DNA from: Flavobacteria bacterium RIFCSPLOWO2_12_FULL_35_11
GTDB lineage: Bacteria; Bacteroidota; Bacteroidia; Flavobacteriales; Flavobacteriaceae
Length of the DNA stretch: 64,000 nucleotides
Direction of reading: 5' to 3'
Assembly (NCBI GenBank): GCA_001800975.1
Contig: MGWK01000009.1
Span: forward strand, 62,001-126,000
Part shown: positions 8,295 to 17,173 of the stretch, in pieces
How positions within the stretch are numbered: the first letter of the stretch is position 1
Layout: each line of letters begins with the position of its first letter
Translations under genes and position numbers: made by a program
The notes under the pieces: generated by a model
Databases searched by the model: none
The model's input: only the letters and a program-made list of their open reading frames with translations
Told to the model about the DNA's origin: nothing

Positions 8295-9026
8295 TTATTC
8301 TACTTTAAACACTATTGGCAGCCCATATTTTACGCCAACAGGTCTGCCGCGTTGCCTTCCCGGAATCATTTTAGGAAGTAAATTAATGACCCTTATTGCT
8401 TCATCCTGCAATTTTTTATGGGGAGCTCTTGCATTTATATCTGTAATACTGCCATTTTTATCAATTTTAAACACCACGAAAATTTTTTGGATACTTCCCG
8501 GCACCAAACCTAAATCGGCAGCCAATTCTATATTAAATTTTTCCGAAACAAATTTTGTAATTTGATCTGAAAAACAAGCCCTCAGTGCTGCATTGTCTCC
8601 TTTACAACCTGGATAAATCGGAACATTTTCAATCACCACAAACGCAACATCCTCCACTACTTCTTCCTCTTCCACAACCGCAACAAATTCTTTTTCAACA
8701 TTAACAGAAACTGCATCAAATTCATTAGTTTCAGTAGATTCTATAACCGTTTCTTTAATATCGACATCATCCTCCACTTTTAAAATTTTTTCAGGAAGCG
8801 CCACCTTGGTTTCAGGCTTCGCTTCTAACTCTAACGGCTTCACTTCAATCAGTTTGTCAACATCATCAATATTTATGACTGCACCGCTCACTTCTTTAAC
8901 CTGTCGGGGATAAGATTTCATTGTTAAAAATTCATAAACGAGGAATAATGACAATACAAAACCTAATTGAATTAACATTCTACTGTAATTTTCAAGAATT
9001 GCGTTTGGATATTTTTTTACTTGCAT
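8295..9026 (-). CDS. TonB-family energy transducer
   Basis: A 243-aa protein with a cytoplasmic start, one membrane anchor (about residues 17-35, MLIQLGFVLSLFLVYEFL), an acidic/Val-rich periplasmic linker (about 60-130) and a TonB_C domain (about 135-243). The domain has PIYPGCKGDNAALRACFSDQ, IFVVFKIDKNGSITDI and INLLPKMIPGRQRGRPVGVKY. TonB proteins pass proton-motive energy from ExbB/ExbD to outer-membrane receptors; no exbBD genes are nearby. The linker is Glu-rich rather than Pro-Lys-rich as in E. coli TonB. Several TonB-like proteins per genome are normal in flavobacteria. The same CxxxxxALxxCF signature occurs at the start of the RemB-like protein. Confidence 0.9.
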   Translation of the reverse strand: MQVKKYPNAILENYSRMLIQLGFVLSLFLVYEFLTMKSYPRQVKEVSGAVINIDDVDKLIEVKPLELEAKPETKVALPEKILKVEDDVDIKETVIESTETNEFDAVSVNVEKEFVAVVEEEEVVEDVAFVVIENVPIYPGCKGDNAALRACFSDQITKFVSEKFNIELAADLGLVPGSIQKIFVVFKIDKNGSITDINARAPHKKLQDEAIRVINLLPKMIPGRQRGRPVGVKYGLPIVFKVE

Positions 9027-9230
9027 GAGAACCTTGTTAAATGTGAAACAAGAACAATTAAATTAATCTGTTTTTATACAGCGTAACTTATAATGCAAGA
9101 CATTAAAACACAAAGAATCTATATGGCAGCAATATCTTGCAAGGTATTTATCACATTAAAGTTACAACTTTTTTAGCTTAGATACAATGTTTTGCCATTA
9201 AAAAAAAAGTCATAAAAGTTGCAGTTGAAA

Positions 9231-9254
9231 ATTAAACGATTAAACAATTAAACA
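9231..9254. repeat. Three tandem 8-bp units (ATTAAACn) before tatD
   Basis: ATTAAACG-ATTAAACA-ATTAAACA in direct tandem, directly upstream of the tatD promoter box. It may be chance in AT-rich DNA or a regulatory spacer. The rest of the 262-bp gap (9027-9288) shows no RNA gene or ORF. Confidence 0.5.
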
Positions 9255-9276
9255 GATAAACATCTGAAACTTTATT

Positions 9277-9284
9277 TACTTTTG
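9277..9284 (+). promoter_or_regulatory. -7 box (TACTTTTG) of tatD, giving an almost leaderless mRNA
   Basis: TACTTTTG ends only 4 bp before the ATG at 9289. Transcription in this phylum starts a few bases after this box, so the mRNA would begin at or within 1-2 nt of the start codon. Confidence 0.5.
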
Positions 9285-9288
9285 TACT

Positions 9289-10056
9289 ATGATAATTACC
9301 GATACACACACACATTTATACAGTGAACAATTTGATGCGGACAGAAATGAAATGATTCAGCGTGCTTTAGATGCTGGTGTTAGCCGTTTTTTTGTTCCTG
9401 CGATTGATTCCTCGTATTTAAATTCAATGTTAGCCCTAGAAAAATCTTTTCCTGAAAATTTTTTTTTAATGATGGGTTTGCATCCCACTCATGTTAAAGA
9501 AAATTTTGAAGAAGAATTGGCTTTTGTAAAACATTGGCTTGATAAACGAAATTTTTATGCCGTTGGCGAAATTGGCATCGATTTGTATTGGGATAAAACA
9601 TTGCTGAAACAGCAACAAATTGCTTTTAAAACCCAAATTGCTTGGGCCAAAGAAAAAAATCTTCCTATCATCATTCATTGCAGAGATGCTTTTGATGAAA
9701 TTTTTGAAGTCCTGGAAGAAGTGAATGACGACCAGCTTTTTGGAATTTTTCATTGTTTTAGCGGAAATTTAGAACAGGCAAAAAAAGCAATTTCCTTTCA
9801 TATGAAATTGGGGATTGGCGGCGTGGTCACCTTTAAAAACGGAAAAATAGACCAATTTTTACATGAAATCCCCTTAGAACACATTGTTTTGGAAACTGAT
9901 TCACCTTATTTGGCGCCTACGCCTTTCAGAGGAAAAAGAAACGAAAGCAGTTATATTACAAAAGTATTGGATAAATTGGCTGAAATTTATAACTTAACTC
10001 CAACAGAAATTGCTGAAATAACCACACAAAACTCAAAAAATGTTTTTGGAATCTAA
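9289..10056 (+). CDS. TatD-family metal-dependent DNase/hydrolase
   Basis: A 255-aa amidohydrolase-fold protein with the full TatD metal set: DTHTHL at the N-terminus, Glu in VGEIGIDLYW, His in IIHCRD, His in GIFHCFSG and Asp in ETDSPYLAP. TatD enzymes are Mg2+-dependent 3'-5' exonucleases with roles in DNA repair and turnover. The start is secure because the metal motif DTHTHL lies at residues 4-9. It overlaps the following ogt gene by 17 bp, so the two repair-type genes are translationally coupled. Confidence 0.9.
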   Translation: MIITDTHTHLYSEQFDADRNEMIQRALDAGVSRFFVPAIDSSYLNSMLALEKSFPENFFLMMGLHPTHVKENFEEELAFVKHWLDKRNFYAVGEIGIDLYWDKTLLKQQQIAFKTQIAWAKEKNLPIIIHCRDAFDEIFEVLEEVNDDQLFGIFHCFSGNLEQAKKAISFHMKLGIGGVVTFKNGKIDQFLHEIPLEHIVLETDSPYLAPTPFRGKRNESSYITKVLDKLAEIYNLTPTEIAEITTQNSKNVFGI

Positions 10057-10528
10057 TCAAACCACTTATTATAAAACGCCCATTGGAACCGCAAAAATTG
10101 TGGGTGATGAAAACGGCATCAGTGCTGTTACTGTAATTAATGACGCCATAGAAACATCTGCAGAAATTCCCGAAATTTTACAGGATTGCGTGCAACAATT
10201 GACCGAATATTTTAACGGTACGCGCAGGGAATTTAATTTGAAATTGAATCCGCATGGAACCGATTTTCAAAAACGGGTTTGGAAGGAATTGTTGTTGGTT
10301 CCTTATGGAAAAACAAGAACCTATTTGGAACAGTCAAAACAATTGGGCGATGTAAAAGCCATTAGGGCGGTGGCTTCTTCAAATGGCAAAAACCCAATTT
10401 GGATACTGATTCCCTGTCATAGAATCATTGGAAGCGACGGTTCGCTAACTGGTTATGCTGGAGGAATATGGCGCAAAAAATGGTTATTGGAACACGAAAA
10501 TCCTTCAACACAACAATCATTATTTTAA
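10040..10528 (+). CDS. ogt: Methylated-DNA--[protein]-cysteine S-methyltransferase
   Basis: A suicide repair protein that takes methyl groups from O6-methylguanine in DNA. At 162 aa it has the N-terminal RNase H-like half and the C-terminal DNA-binding half. The acceptor cysteine is present in IPCHRIIG (Cys126), with the preceding Asn hinge (ASSNGKN) and the arginine finger region IRAVASSN. It overlaps tatD by 17 bp. The window holds a second member of the superfamily at 35.6 kb that lacks the cysteine. The symbol ogt refers to the family, not a strict orthologue. Confidence 0.92.
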   Translation: MFLESNQTTYYKTPIGTAKIVGDENGISAVTVINDAIETSAEIPEILQDCVQQLTEYFNGTRREFNLKLNPHGTDFQKRVWKELLLVPYGKTRTYLEQSKQLGDVKAIRAVASSNGKNPIWILIPCHRIIGSDGSLTGYAGGIWRKKWLLEHENPSTQQSLF

Positions 10529-10557
10529 AAATACAATATTGATGTCATTTTTGATGC

Positions 10558-10565
10558 TATATTTG
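10558..10565 (+). promoter_or_regulatory. -7 box (TATATTTG) for the small barrel protein
   Basis: TATATTTG fits the consensus 23 bp before the GTG start at 10589. A TTG at 10539-10541 is a possible -33 element with a short 16-bp spacer. Confidence 0.5.
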
Positions 10566-10588
10566 TTCTTGAATTTAAAATTTAAACT

Positions 10589-11143
10589 GTGAAAAAAATT
10601 ACCTTATCAGTGCTATTAATTATTATAAGCATCTCACTTTTTGCGCAAGAAAATGATTCCCGAAAAAATGAATTGAAAATCAACATGTCCAATTTAATTG
10701 GCTTTAAATGGTTTGATGTGAGCTATGAACGCCTCATAAACGAAGAATCTTCTTTTGGTGTTGGGACAATTTTTAGCTTGGATAATAAAAGTGAAGGGTT
10801 GGATGAATACCGTACTTTCTCCATAACACCTTATTACCGACAGTTTTTTTCCAGCAAATATGCAGAGGGTTTTTTTGTGGAAGCTTTTACCATGCTTCAT
10901 TCCGGGAAAGATTACACATACAATTATGTTTATGAAGATTTCCCTCCATACAACACCATTGAATATACTACGGAAGATAAATACACCGATTTGGCTGTTG
11001 GGATTTCTGTTGGTGGGAAATGGGTTACCAAAAGAGGTTTTGTTGCAGAAGTTTATGCTGGAATTGGCAGAGATATGTTAAATCAAAGTGACATTGAAGT
11101 TGTAGGCCGCGGAGGTGTTTCTATCGGTTACCGGCTTCAATAA
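10589..11143 (+). CDS. Small outer-membrane beta-barrel protein (DUF3575-like)
   Basis: A 184-aa protein with a signal peptide (about 1-19, ending SLFAQ) followed by alternating beta-strands: NMSNLIGFKWFDVSYERL, SITPYYRQFF, FFVEAFTML and a C-terminal GRGGVSIGYRLQ. Strand pattern and length suggest an 8-stranded barrel. DUF3575 is my best family guess. The start codon is GTG at 10589: the signal peptide begins exactly there, and no ATG is available. Role unknown. Confidence 0.65.
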   Translation: MKKITLSVLLIIISISLFAQENDSRKNELKINMSNLIGFKWFDVSYERLINEESSFGVGTIFSLDNKSEGLDEYRTFSITPYYRQFFSSKYAEGFFVEAFTMLHSGKDYTYNYVYEDFPPYNTIEYTTEDKYTDLAVGISVGGKWVTKRGFVAEVYAGIGRDMLNQSDIEVVGRGGVSIGYRLQ

Positions 11144-11161
11144 TAATACTTTCAAAAAACA

Positions 11162-11197
11162 AAAAACTCCATAGTTCTTTAACTATGGAGTTTTTTT
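11162..11197. terminator. Bidirectional terminator between the barrel gene and glyS
   Basis: A 15-bp perfect stem (AAAAACTCCATAGTT against AACTATGGAGTTTTT) with a 4-nt loop and T-runs on both strands, between convergent genes. Confidence 0.9.
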
Positions 11198-11217
11198 ATG
11201 TCTATTATTTTTTTAGC

Positions 11218-12759
11218 TTACATTTTCATCAACCATTTTTTAACGTCAACTTCTTCTTTAATGATGTCGCGAAGCTCCGAGATTTTCACGCGATTTTGCG
11301 CCATGGTATCTCTGTAACGAATGGTCACGGTGTCGTCGGTTAAGGTTTCATGGTCAACTGTTATGCAAAATGGTGTTCCAACGGCATCTTGCCTTCTGTA
11401 TCTTCGGCCCACGGCATCTTTTTCATCATAATCCACGCTAAAATCCCATTTTAAATCGTCCATAATTTTACGTGCAATTTCAGGTAAACCGTCTTTTTTT
11501 ACCAATGGCAGAATCGCCGCTTTTGTTGGCGCTAAAACTGCAGGCAACCTTAAAACGGTTCGCGTGGTGCCGTTTTCCAATTCCTCTTCTTGCAAAGAAT
11601 GGGAGAAAACTGCCAAAAACATTCGGTCCAACCCAACAGAAGTTTCCACCACATAAGGAATGTAATGTTCATTTAATTCAGGATCAAAATACTGTAATTT
11701 TTTGCCCGAAAATTTTTCGTGGCTTGACAAATCAAAATCGGTTCGTGAATGAATTCCTTCCAATTCTTTAAATCCGAAAGGAAATTTAAATTCTATATCA
11801 GCAGCGGCATCTGCGTAATGCGCTAATTTATCGTGGTCGTGAAAACGGTAATTTTCCTTGCCCAATCCCAAAGATAAATGCCATTTTAAACGGGCTTGTT
11901 TCCATTCTTCATACCATTCTTTTTGGGTTCCCGGACGTACAAAAAATTGCATTTCCATTTGTTCAAATTCTCGCATACGAAAAATAAACTGGCGAGCCAC
12001 AATTTCATTTCTGAATGCTTTTCCTGTTTGCGCAATTCCGAAAGGAATTTTCATCCGTCCAGATTTTTGCACATTTGAAAAATTCACAAAAATTCCCTGG
12101 GCAGTTTCCGGACGTAGATATAAATCCATGGAAGCATCAGCCGAGGCGCCTATTTTGGTGCCAAACATTAAGTTGAACTGTTTCACTTCCGTCCAGTTTT
12201 TTGAACCTGACAACGGACAAACAATTTCCAATTCTTCGATAAGGGCTTTTACATCGGCCAAATTTTCTTCAGCCAAAGATTTTCCCATGCGTTTTAAAAT
12301 GGTTTCGCCTTTTTCTTTATAACCCAATACTCTTTCGTTGGTTGCTAAAAATTGAGCTGCATCAAAAGAATCCCCAAAACGTTTTGCCGCTTTTTCAACT
12401 TCTTTTTCAATTTTATCATCCAATTTCGCGACGTAATCTTCAATTAAAACATCGGCTCTGTATCTTTTTTTGGAATCTTTATTGTCAATTAAAGGGTCAT
12501 TAAAAGCATCGACATGGCCAGAAGCTTTCCAAGTGGTTGGGTGCATAAAAATCGCGGCATCCAAACCAACAATATTTTCATGCATTTGTACCATGGCTTT
12601 CCACCAATATTCCCTTATATTTTTCTTTAATTCTACGCCGTTTTGAGCATAATCGTAAACTGCGCTCAAACCATCATAAATTTCACTGGATTGAAATACA
12701 AAACCATATTCCTTCGCATGTGAAACTACTTTTTTAAATTGATCATCTTGATTTGCCAT
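11218..12759 (-). CDS. glyS: Glycine--tRNA ligase (single-chain alpha2 type)
   Basis: Charges tRNA-Gly. This is the eukaryote/archaea-like homodimeric class II enzyme, not the alpha2-beta2 form of E. coli. Class II motif 2 is FRNEIVARQFIFRMREFEQME, and motif 3 is in ETSVGLDRMFLAVF with its arginine. The C-terminal anticodon-binding domain is at LAPTKAAILPLVKK to the end. The 513 aa are full length. The start MANQDDQFKKVVSHAKEYGF is supported by the promoter box TATTTTTG, which ends 4 bp before the ATG. Convergent with the barrel gene. Confidence 0.95.
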   Translation of the reverse strand: MANQDDQFKKVVSHAKEYGFVFQSSEIYDGLSAVYDYAQNGVELKKNIREYWWKAMVQMHENIVGLDAAIFMHPTTWKASGHVDAFNDPLIDNKDSKKRYRADVLIEDYVAKLDDKIEKEVEKAAKRFGDSFDAAQFLATNERVLGYKEKGETILKRMGKSLAEENLADVKALIEELEIVCPLSGSKNWTEVKQFNLMFGTKIGASADASMDLYLRPETAQGIFVNFSNVQKSGRMKIPFGIAQTGKAFRNEIVARQFIFRMREFEQMEMQFFVRPGTQKEWYEEWKQARLKWHLSLGLGKENYRFHDHDKLAHYADAAADIEFKFPFGFKELEGIHSRTDFDLSSHEKFSGKKLQYFDPELNEHYIPYVVETSVGLDRMFLAVFSHSLQEEELENGTTRTVLRLPAVLAPTKAAILPLVKKDGLPEIARKIMDDLKWDFSVDYDEKDAVGRRYRRQDAVGTPFCITVDHETLTDDTVTIRYRDTMAQNRVKISELRDIIKEEVDVKKWLMKM

Positions 12760-12763
12760 GCTG

Positions 12764-12771
12764 CAAAAATA
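12764..12771 (-). promoter_or_regulatory. -7 box (TATTTTTG) of glyS, near-leaderless
   Basis: TATTTTTG on the minus strand is followed by only CAGC before the glyS ATG, so the transcript probably starts at or next to the start codon. Confidence 0.5.
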
Positions 12772-12785
12772 GTAAAGCTTTTAGT

Positions 12786-12827
12786 ACTAAAAAATAAAAA
12801 AGTGGAAATAGCCTAAACTATTTCCAC
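12786..12827 (-). terminator. Terminator of the coiled-coil membrane protein gene
   Basis: A 10-bp perfect stem (GTGGAAATAG / CTATTTCCAC) with a 6-nt loop. On the minus strand it is followed by a T-rich tract (rc of aaaaaataaaaaa). Confidence 0.8.
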
Positions 12828-12866
12828 CCATCAAATATTAAATAATATTAATTTGGAGTTACATTT

Positions 12867-13751
12867 TTACTTCAATGCAATTTTAGTTGCTCCAACAAAT
12901 TTATTGTCGATATAAATATTTACGGTATAAAGTCCTGTTTTCATAACATCTCTATTCACTTCAACCAATGAAATTAAGTCTATGGCATCATTCAAATAAT
13001 TTACAATTGAAAGATCGCTATAACTTACCTGAGTGTTGTCATAAAGCAAAAACTGGCCTTTTGGCGCAACAGTTGTTCCTTTAGCATCCACTATTTGGAT
13101 ATAAACCTGGCGATCGCCCGGTTCTGCGATTTCATTTTTAATGATGGTAAGGTTAATTCTAAGGGCGTCTGTATTATTTGCTCTTGTAGTTTCCACCAAT
13201 TTCCCGTTACTGCGCTCTTTCATCGCCATAACTTTTGCGGTGCCAACTTTCAGTTCAGATCCAATGGCAACTTTTTGGGCCAAAGTTTTATTTTGGTATG
13301 TTAACGTATCGTTTTTAGCTATTTGCTTCGTAATTTTAACATTGGCACTGTCTAAATTGGTTGTTAACAATTGATTTGAGCTTGCTAAGGATTCATTCAA
13401 TAAAAATAATTTTTTGTTGGATATCTCCAATTTAGAAATTTCACCTTTATAACGGCGCAACAAGCTGTAATTTACAACTTTCAAATCTTTAATAGAATCT
13501 CTTAAAGCAATGATTCTGTCTCTTTCAAGTATCAATTCACCAGACATTGATGTTTTTTCGGCAATAGCATCTTCATATCTAACGATCATGCTGTCTAAAT
13601 TTTGCTCTATTTCAAGTTTTTCAACTTCAATAGCATCGGTTAACTTTTTATGTTCCGTGTTGGTATAAAAAGTATATGCCAATGCGCCCAATAATAAAAC
13701 TGCTAATGCTATGATTATCAGCTTGGTATTTGATTTTTTATTTTCTTCCAT
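12867..13751 (-). CDS. Single-pass membrane protein with long coiled coil, function unknown
   Basis: A 294-aa protein with one N-terminal transmembrane helix (about residues 10-28, KLIIIALAVLLLGALAYTF). A long coiled coil spans about 32-150 and is rich in heptads and Ser/Asn. A C-terminal globular beta domain (about 195-294) contains INLTIIKNEIAEPGDRQVYIQIVD and a final GLYTVNIYIDNKFVGATKIALK. The inside-out topology would put the coiled coil and beta domain in the periplasm. I do not recognise a named family. Similar proteins are frequent in flavobacteria and are sometimes mislabelled as chromosome partitioning proteins. Monocistronic with its own terminator. Confidence 0.8.
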   Translation of the reverse strand: MEENKKSNTKLIIIALAVLLLGALAYTFYTNTEHKKLTDAIEVEKLEIEQNLDSMIVRYEDAIAEKTSMSGELILERDRIIALRDSIKDLKVVNYSLLRRYKGEISKLEISNKKLFLLNESLASSNQLLTTNLDSANVKITKQIAKNDTLTYQNKTLAQKVAIGSELKVGTAKVMAMKERSNGKLVETTRANNTDALRINLTIIKNEIAEPGDRQVYIQIVDAKGTTVAPKGQFLLYDNTQVSYSDLSIVNYLNDAIDLISLVEVNRDVMKTGLYTVNIYIDNKFVGATKIALK

Positions 13752-13934
13752 CTTTTAAATATTAAATTGTACTTATGAAACGCAAAATTACAAAATAAAT
13801 TATGCGTAAATCACTTTTTTTGAATGCATTAGTGATTCTGATACCCTAAAATTCCAAAAAAACACCCGATTTATCAACTTTTTTTACCCTAAATTTATTT
13901 AAATTAAAAATGTACTTTTAAAAAAAGAACCGCT

Positions 13935-14621
13935 ATGAAAATTTTAAAAGACATTTTTGCTATTTTTTTTCCTGAAGTATGCTTATGCTGCAATGAATAC
14001 TTGGCAACCAACGAATCTGTAATTTGTTTAACCTGCCGGCATGATTTGCCGCTAACCAATTTCAGTTTTGAAGAAAACAATTTAATTGAAAAATCATTTT
14101 ACGGAAGAATTCCTCTTGAAAACGCCACTTCGTTATTTTACTTCTTCAAAAAAGGAACCGTACAACGATTAATTCATGAACTTAAATACAACAAACAGCA
14201 GCAGGTTGGCACTTTTATTGGAGATTGGCTAGGTGAACAACTTATTGAAAGCAATCGATTTTCAACCATAGATTGCATCATACCCGTACCGCTTCATCCA
14301 AAAAAACTTAAAAAACGCGGTTACAATCAAGTGACCACTTTTGGCGAAAGCCTGGCTAAAAAACTGGCTATTCCCTTTTATTCAACTATTTTAATCAGGG
14401 TTTCTTCAACAAATACGCAAACCAAAAAATTGCGTTTTGACCGTTGGAAGAATGTGCAGGAATTATTTCATGTCCAAAATAATTTTACGCTAGAAAACAA
14501 ACATGTTTTATTAATAGACGATGTGATTACAACCGGAGCCACCCTTGAAGCTTGTTATGACGCGCTTAACAAGACAAAAAATTTGAAAATTAGCATTGCT
14601 TGCATGGCTTACACAAAATAA
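13935..14621 (+). CDS. comF: ComF-family phosphoribosyltransferase-like protein
   Basis: A 228-aa protein with an N-terminal zinc ribbon (EVCLCCNEYL and ICLTCR, four Cys) and a C-terminal PRTase domain. The PRPP loop is VLLIDDVITTGAT at about residues 192-204, and IIPVPLHPKKLKKRGYNQ precedes it. ComF proteins are needed for natural DNA uptake in transformable bacteria, but the family is also found in non-competent species. No other competence gene is in the window. The gene lies about 183 bp from the divergent coiled-coil membrane protein gene. Confidence 0.88.
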   Translation: MKILKDIFAIFFPEVCLCCNEYLATNESVICLTCRHDLPLTNFSFEENNLIEKSFYGRIPLENATSLFYFFKKGTVQRLIHELKYNKQQQVGTFIGDWLGEQLIESNRFSTIDCIIPVPLHPKKLKKRGYNQVTTFGESLAKKLAIPFYSTILIRVSSTNTQTKKLRFDRWKNVQELFHVQNNFTLENKHVLLIDDVITTGATLEACYDALNKTKNLKISIACMAYTK

Positions 14622-14703
14622 AATAGTTAATATTAAACGACTGCTTATTTTAATGCGTTTTTTTGATAAAATAATTGTTATTTTGTATTTTTAATAAAAT
14701 AGT

Positions 14704-16305
14704 ATGAGGGATTCTTTAGTTAAGTTTTTATTGCTTTTAATAATATCAAGCGCATTTATTGATTGCGCCAGAAGAGGCACCCCAACAGGCGGTTCAAAAG
14801 ATACCATTCCGCCGGTTTTAATTAAAGCCATTCCTGCTGCTGAATCCATTAATTTTAAATCAGACAGAATAAAAATATATTTTGATGAATATATTAAACT
14901 AAAAGATGCCAATAAGAATTTAGTGATTTCCCCGCCCCAAAAAACAGATCCAATTATCACCCCGGTTGGAACAGCCAGTAAATTTATCAGCATAAAAATT
15001 CTCGATACCTTAGATGCAAATACCACTTACTCATTTAATTTTGGAAACAGCATTGTTGACAATAATGAAGAAAATGAATTGGGAAACTTTAAATATGTAT
15101 TTTCAACAGGAACTTATATCGACTCTTTAAATGTGGCTGGAGAAGTAACTGACCCTTTGGTGAAAAAAATAACGAAAGGGGTAGATGTGATGCTGTATGA
15201 ATATAACGCTTCCTATACCGATTCCGTTATTTACAAACAAAAACCACGATATATTGCCAATACTTTAGACAGTACTTTGTTTGAATTAACCAATTTACGT
15301 GCCGGAAAATATTTACTTATTGCGCTAAAAGATGCCAATAACAATAAAATTTACAATCCGGAAATTGATAAAATCGGATTTGTAAAAGACACCCTAACAT
15401 TGCCAACAGACAAAAAATATAATTTTACAATTTTCAAAGAAGTTCCTGAATTAAAAGTGTTTAGGCCGAAAGAAGTTAATAAAGGACATCTTATTTTTGG
15501 ATTTGAAGGCGATGCAAAGGATTTAAATATTGAACTTTTATCTCAAAAACCAACCGATTTTAAATCGGAAATTGTTTTTGAAAAAGAAAAGGATACCCTC
15601 AATTACTGGTACACTCCTTTTGAAGCAGATTCTTTAAGTTTTTTAGTTTCAAAAAATAATTATTCAGAAAAATTCACCGTAAAACCACGAATTTCGAAAT
15701 CCGATTCTTTAACAGTAATAAAAAGCGCCACAGGAATTCTGCATTTATTAGATACTTTTTCAATTTCAACAAATATACCCATTATAAATTTTGACAGATC
15801 ATTCATTAAAATAACCGAAAAAGACTCGACAGTTGTTGACTTTAAGGAAACTTTGTCAAAATCCAAAACGAAATTAACGCTGGATTTTGAGAAAAAACAC
15901 AATACAGAATACAATTTTGAGTTATTGCCTAAAACAATTACAAATATTTTTGGCGTTTCAAACGATTCATTGTCATTTAAATTAACAACAAAATCTCCTG
16001 AAGATTATGGCATCATTAACGTTGATTTGGTCAGTGCAAAAAACACCGCCTTTATTGTAGAATTGTTAAATGAAAAAGATGTTTTAATAAGATTGGCGAA
16101 AATTGACAAACCCCAAAAAGTGATCTTTTCTATGTTGTCTCCCGGAAATTATGGTGTAAGGGTCACCATTGATGAAAATAATAATGGCGTTTGGGACACG
16201 GGAAGTTTTTTAAATAGACGGCAACCTGAAGTTGTAAAATATTTTGACAAATTAATTGAATTAAGGGCTAACTCGGACGTGAATGAAACGTTTAACCTAG
16301 ATTAA
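14704..16305 (+). CDS. Ig-like (Big_5) domain lipoprotein
   Basis: A 533-aa probable lipoprotein. The signal is VKFLLLLIISSAFIDC with a Cys at residue 21, although the lipobox FIDC is imperfect. Next comes an Asn/Gly-rich segment (RRGTPTGGSKDTIPPVL) and a Big_5-type bacterial Ig domain (about 35-130, INFKSDRIKIYFDEYIKLKD). Several beta-sandwich regions follow. ENNNGVWDTG near residue 490 and DANNNKIYNPEIDKIGF near 215 are Asp/Asn-rich loops that look like calcium-binding repeats. Homologues are widespread in Bacteroidota with no proven role. It sits between comF and an outer-membrane protein gene. Confidence 0.75.
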   Translation: MRDSLVKFLLLLIISSAFIDCARRGTPTGGSKDTIPPVLIKAIPAAESINFKSDRIKIYFDEYIKLKDANKNLVISPPQKTDPIITPVGTASKFISIKILDTLDANTTYSFNFGNSIVDNNEENELGNFKYVFSTGTYIDSLNVAGEVTDPLVKKITKGVDVMLYEYNASYTDSVIYKQKPRYIANTLDSTLFELTNLRAGKYLLIALKDANNNKIYNPEIDKIGFVKDTLTLPTDKKYNFTIFKEVPELKVFRPKEVNKGHLIFGFEGDAKDLNIELLSQKPTDFKSEIVFEKEKDTLNYWYTPFEADSLSFLVSKNNYSEKFTVKPRISKSDSLTVIKSATGILHLLDTFSISTNIPIINFDRSFIKITEKDSTVVDFKETLSKSKTKLTLDFEKKHNTEYNFELLPKTITNIFGVSNDSLSFKLTTKSPEDYGIINVDLVSAKNTAFIVELLNEKDVLIRLAKIDKPQKVIFSMLSPGNYGVRVTIDENNNGVWDTGSFLNRRQPEVVKYFDKLIELRANSDVNETFNLD

Positions 16306-16317
16306 ATTTAATTAGTC

Positions 16318-16347
16318 TTGCGATTACTGAAGTTTTTATTACATTTG
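16318..16347 (+). promoter_or_regulatory. Full consensus promoter TTG-N19-TACATTTG
   Basis: TTG at 16318-16320, exactly 19 bp, then TACATTTG at 16340-16347, and the ATG 16 bp later. It matches the Bacteroidota sigma-ABfr consensus spacing. Confidence 0.75.
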
Positions 16348-16363
16348 AATCAACTAAATTTTT

Positions 16364-17173
16364 ATGTTTTTGACTAAATCAATAAAAATAACAACCTCAA
16401 TACTGTTTTTAATTCTCTCCTTAAACTTGAATGCTCAAAGTGAAAAGAGTCATGAAATTGGTATTATATCAGGTTCCGCGTCTTTTACAACAGACTACGG
16501 GCAACGAAATAATTTCAGAGCAAACGTTGGCGGAAACGTAGGTGTTGGTATCGGCGTAATTTACTACTTAAATTTCACGGATTATAGGTATCGTTGGAAC
16601 CAGCGTACCGGTTATTTTGCAGAACATTTTCGTGTTCGCGCAGAAGTATCTTATATGTCTGCCGAATTAGAACATTTTGGGGAATATGCAGAAAGTCCGG
16701 GAGAATGGGGAGACCGATTGAGAGCGCATACCGGTAAAACATATTTATTGAATTTAGGCGCACAAATGGAATTTCATTGGGTTGATATTGTAGATTTCGG
16801 TTCCAGAAGAATTCCAGATTTACATTGGTCACCTTACGTAAGTGCCGGTGCATTTGTTGATTATTACAACCCTTCCATTACTTCCACCTACGGAAGCGGT
16901 GATTGGAGAGACGCTGGCGTTTTATTTCCAAAATGGGACAATAGTTTAAATCCTGGTGCTGCTAATGATAAAGCAAACGTTACCATGTCGGCCACATTTG
17001 GCGTTGGCACACGTTATAAATTGGGTGAATATTCAGATTTATTAATTGAATCTCGCTGGCAATATTTCTTTTCTAACTATGTTGATGGTTTAAACGCCAA
17101 AAATGACCCAGCCAATAAATTTAATGATTGGCTGTTATGGGTTCATATCGGTTATGTTTATTACCTAAATTAA
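16364..17173 (+). CDS. Outer-membrane beta-barrel protein (THC0290_0291-like family)
   Basis: A 269-aa protein with a signal peptide (about 1-24, ending LNLNAQ). Beta-strands rich in Tyr and Gly follow: GVGIGVIYYLNFTDY, FAEHFRVRAEVSYMS, HIGYVYYLN at the very end. The pattern fits an outer-membrane barrel. Homologues in flavobacteria carry the name THC0290_0291 family, which gives no function; this link is from memory and moderate in certainty. It has its own consensus promoter, and its 3' end overlaps the convergent trans-sulfuration gene by 9 bp. Confidence 0.7.
   Translation: MFLTKSIKITTSILFLILSLNLNAQSEKSHEIGIISGSASFTTDYGQRNNFRANVGGNVGVGIGVIYYLNFTDYRYRWNQRTGYFAEHFRVRAEVSYMSAELEHFGEYAESPGEWGDRLRAHTGKTYLLNLGAQMEFHWVDIVDFGSRRIPDLHWSPYVSAGAFVDYYNPSITSTYGSGDWRDAGVLFPKWDNSLNPGAANDKANVTMSATFGVGTRYKLGEYSDLLIESRWQYFFSNYVDGLNAKNDPANKFNDWLLWVHIGYVYYLN

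Noticed and set aside
11858-12322. 154-codon open frame antisense to glyS (and other long frames opposite real genes, e.g. 5816-6199, 38409-38717)
   Set aside because: Composition and overlap with clearly conserved genes show they are shadow frames. Low-GC codon use often opens the opposite strand.
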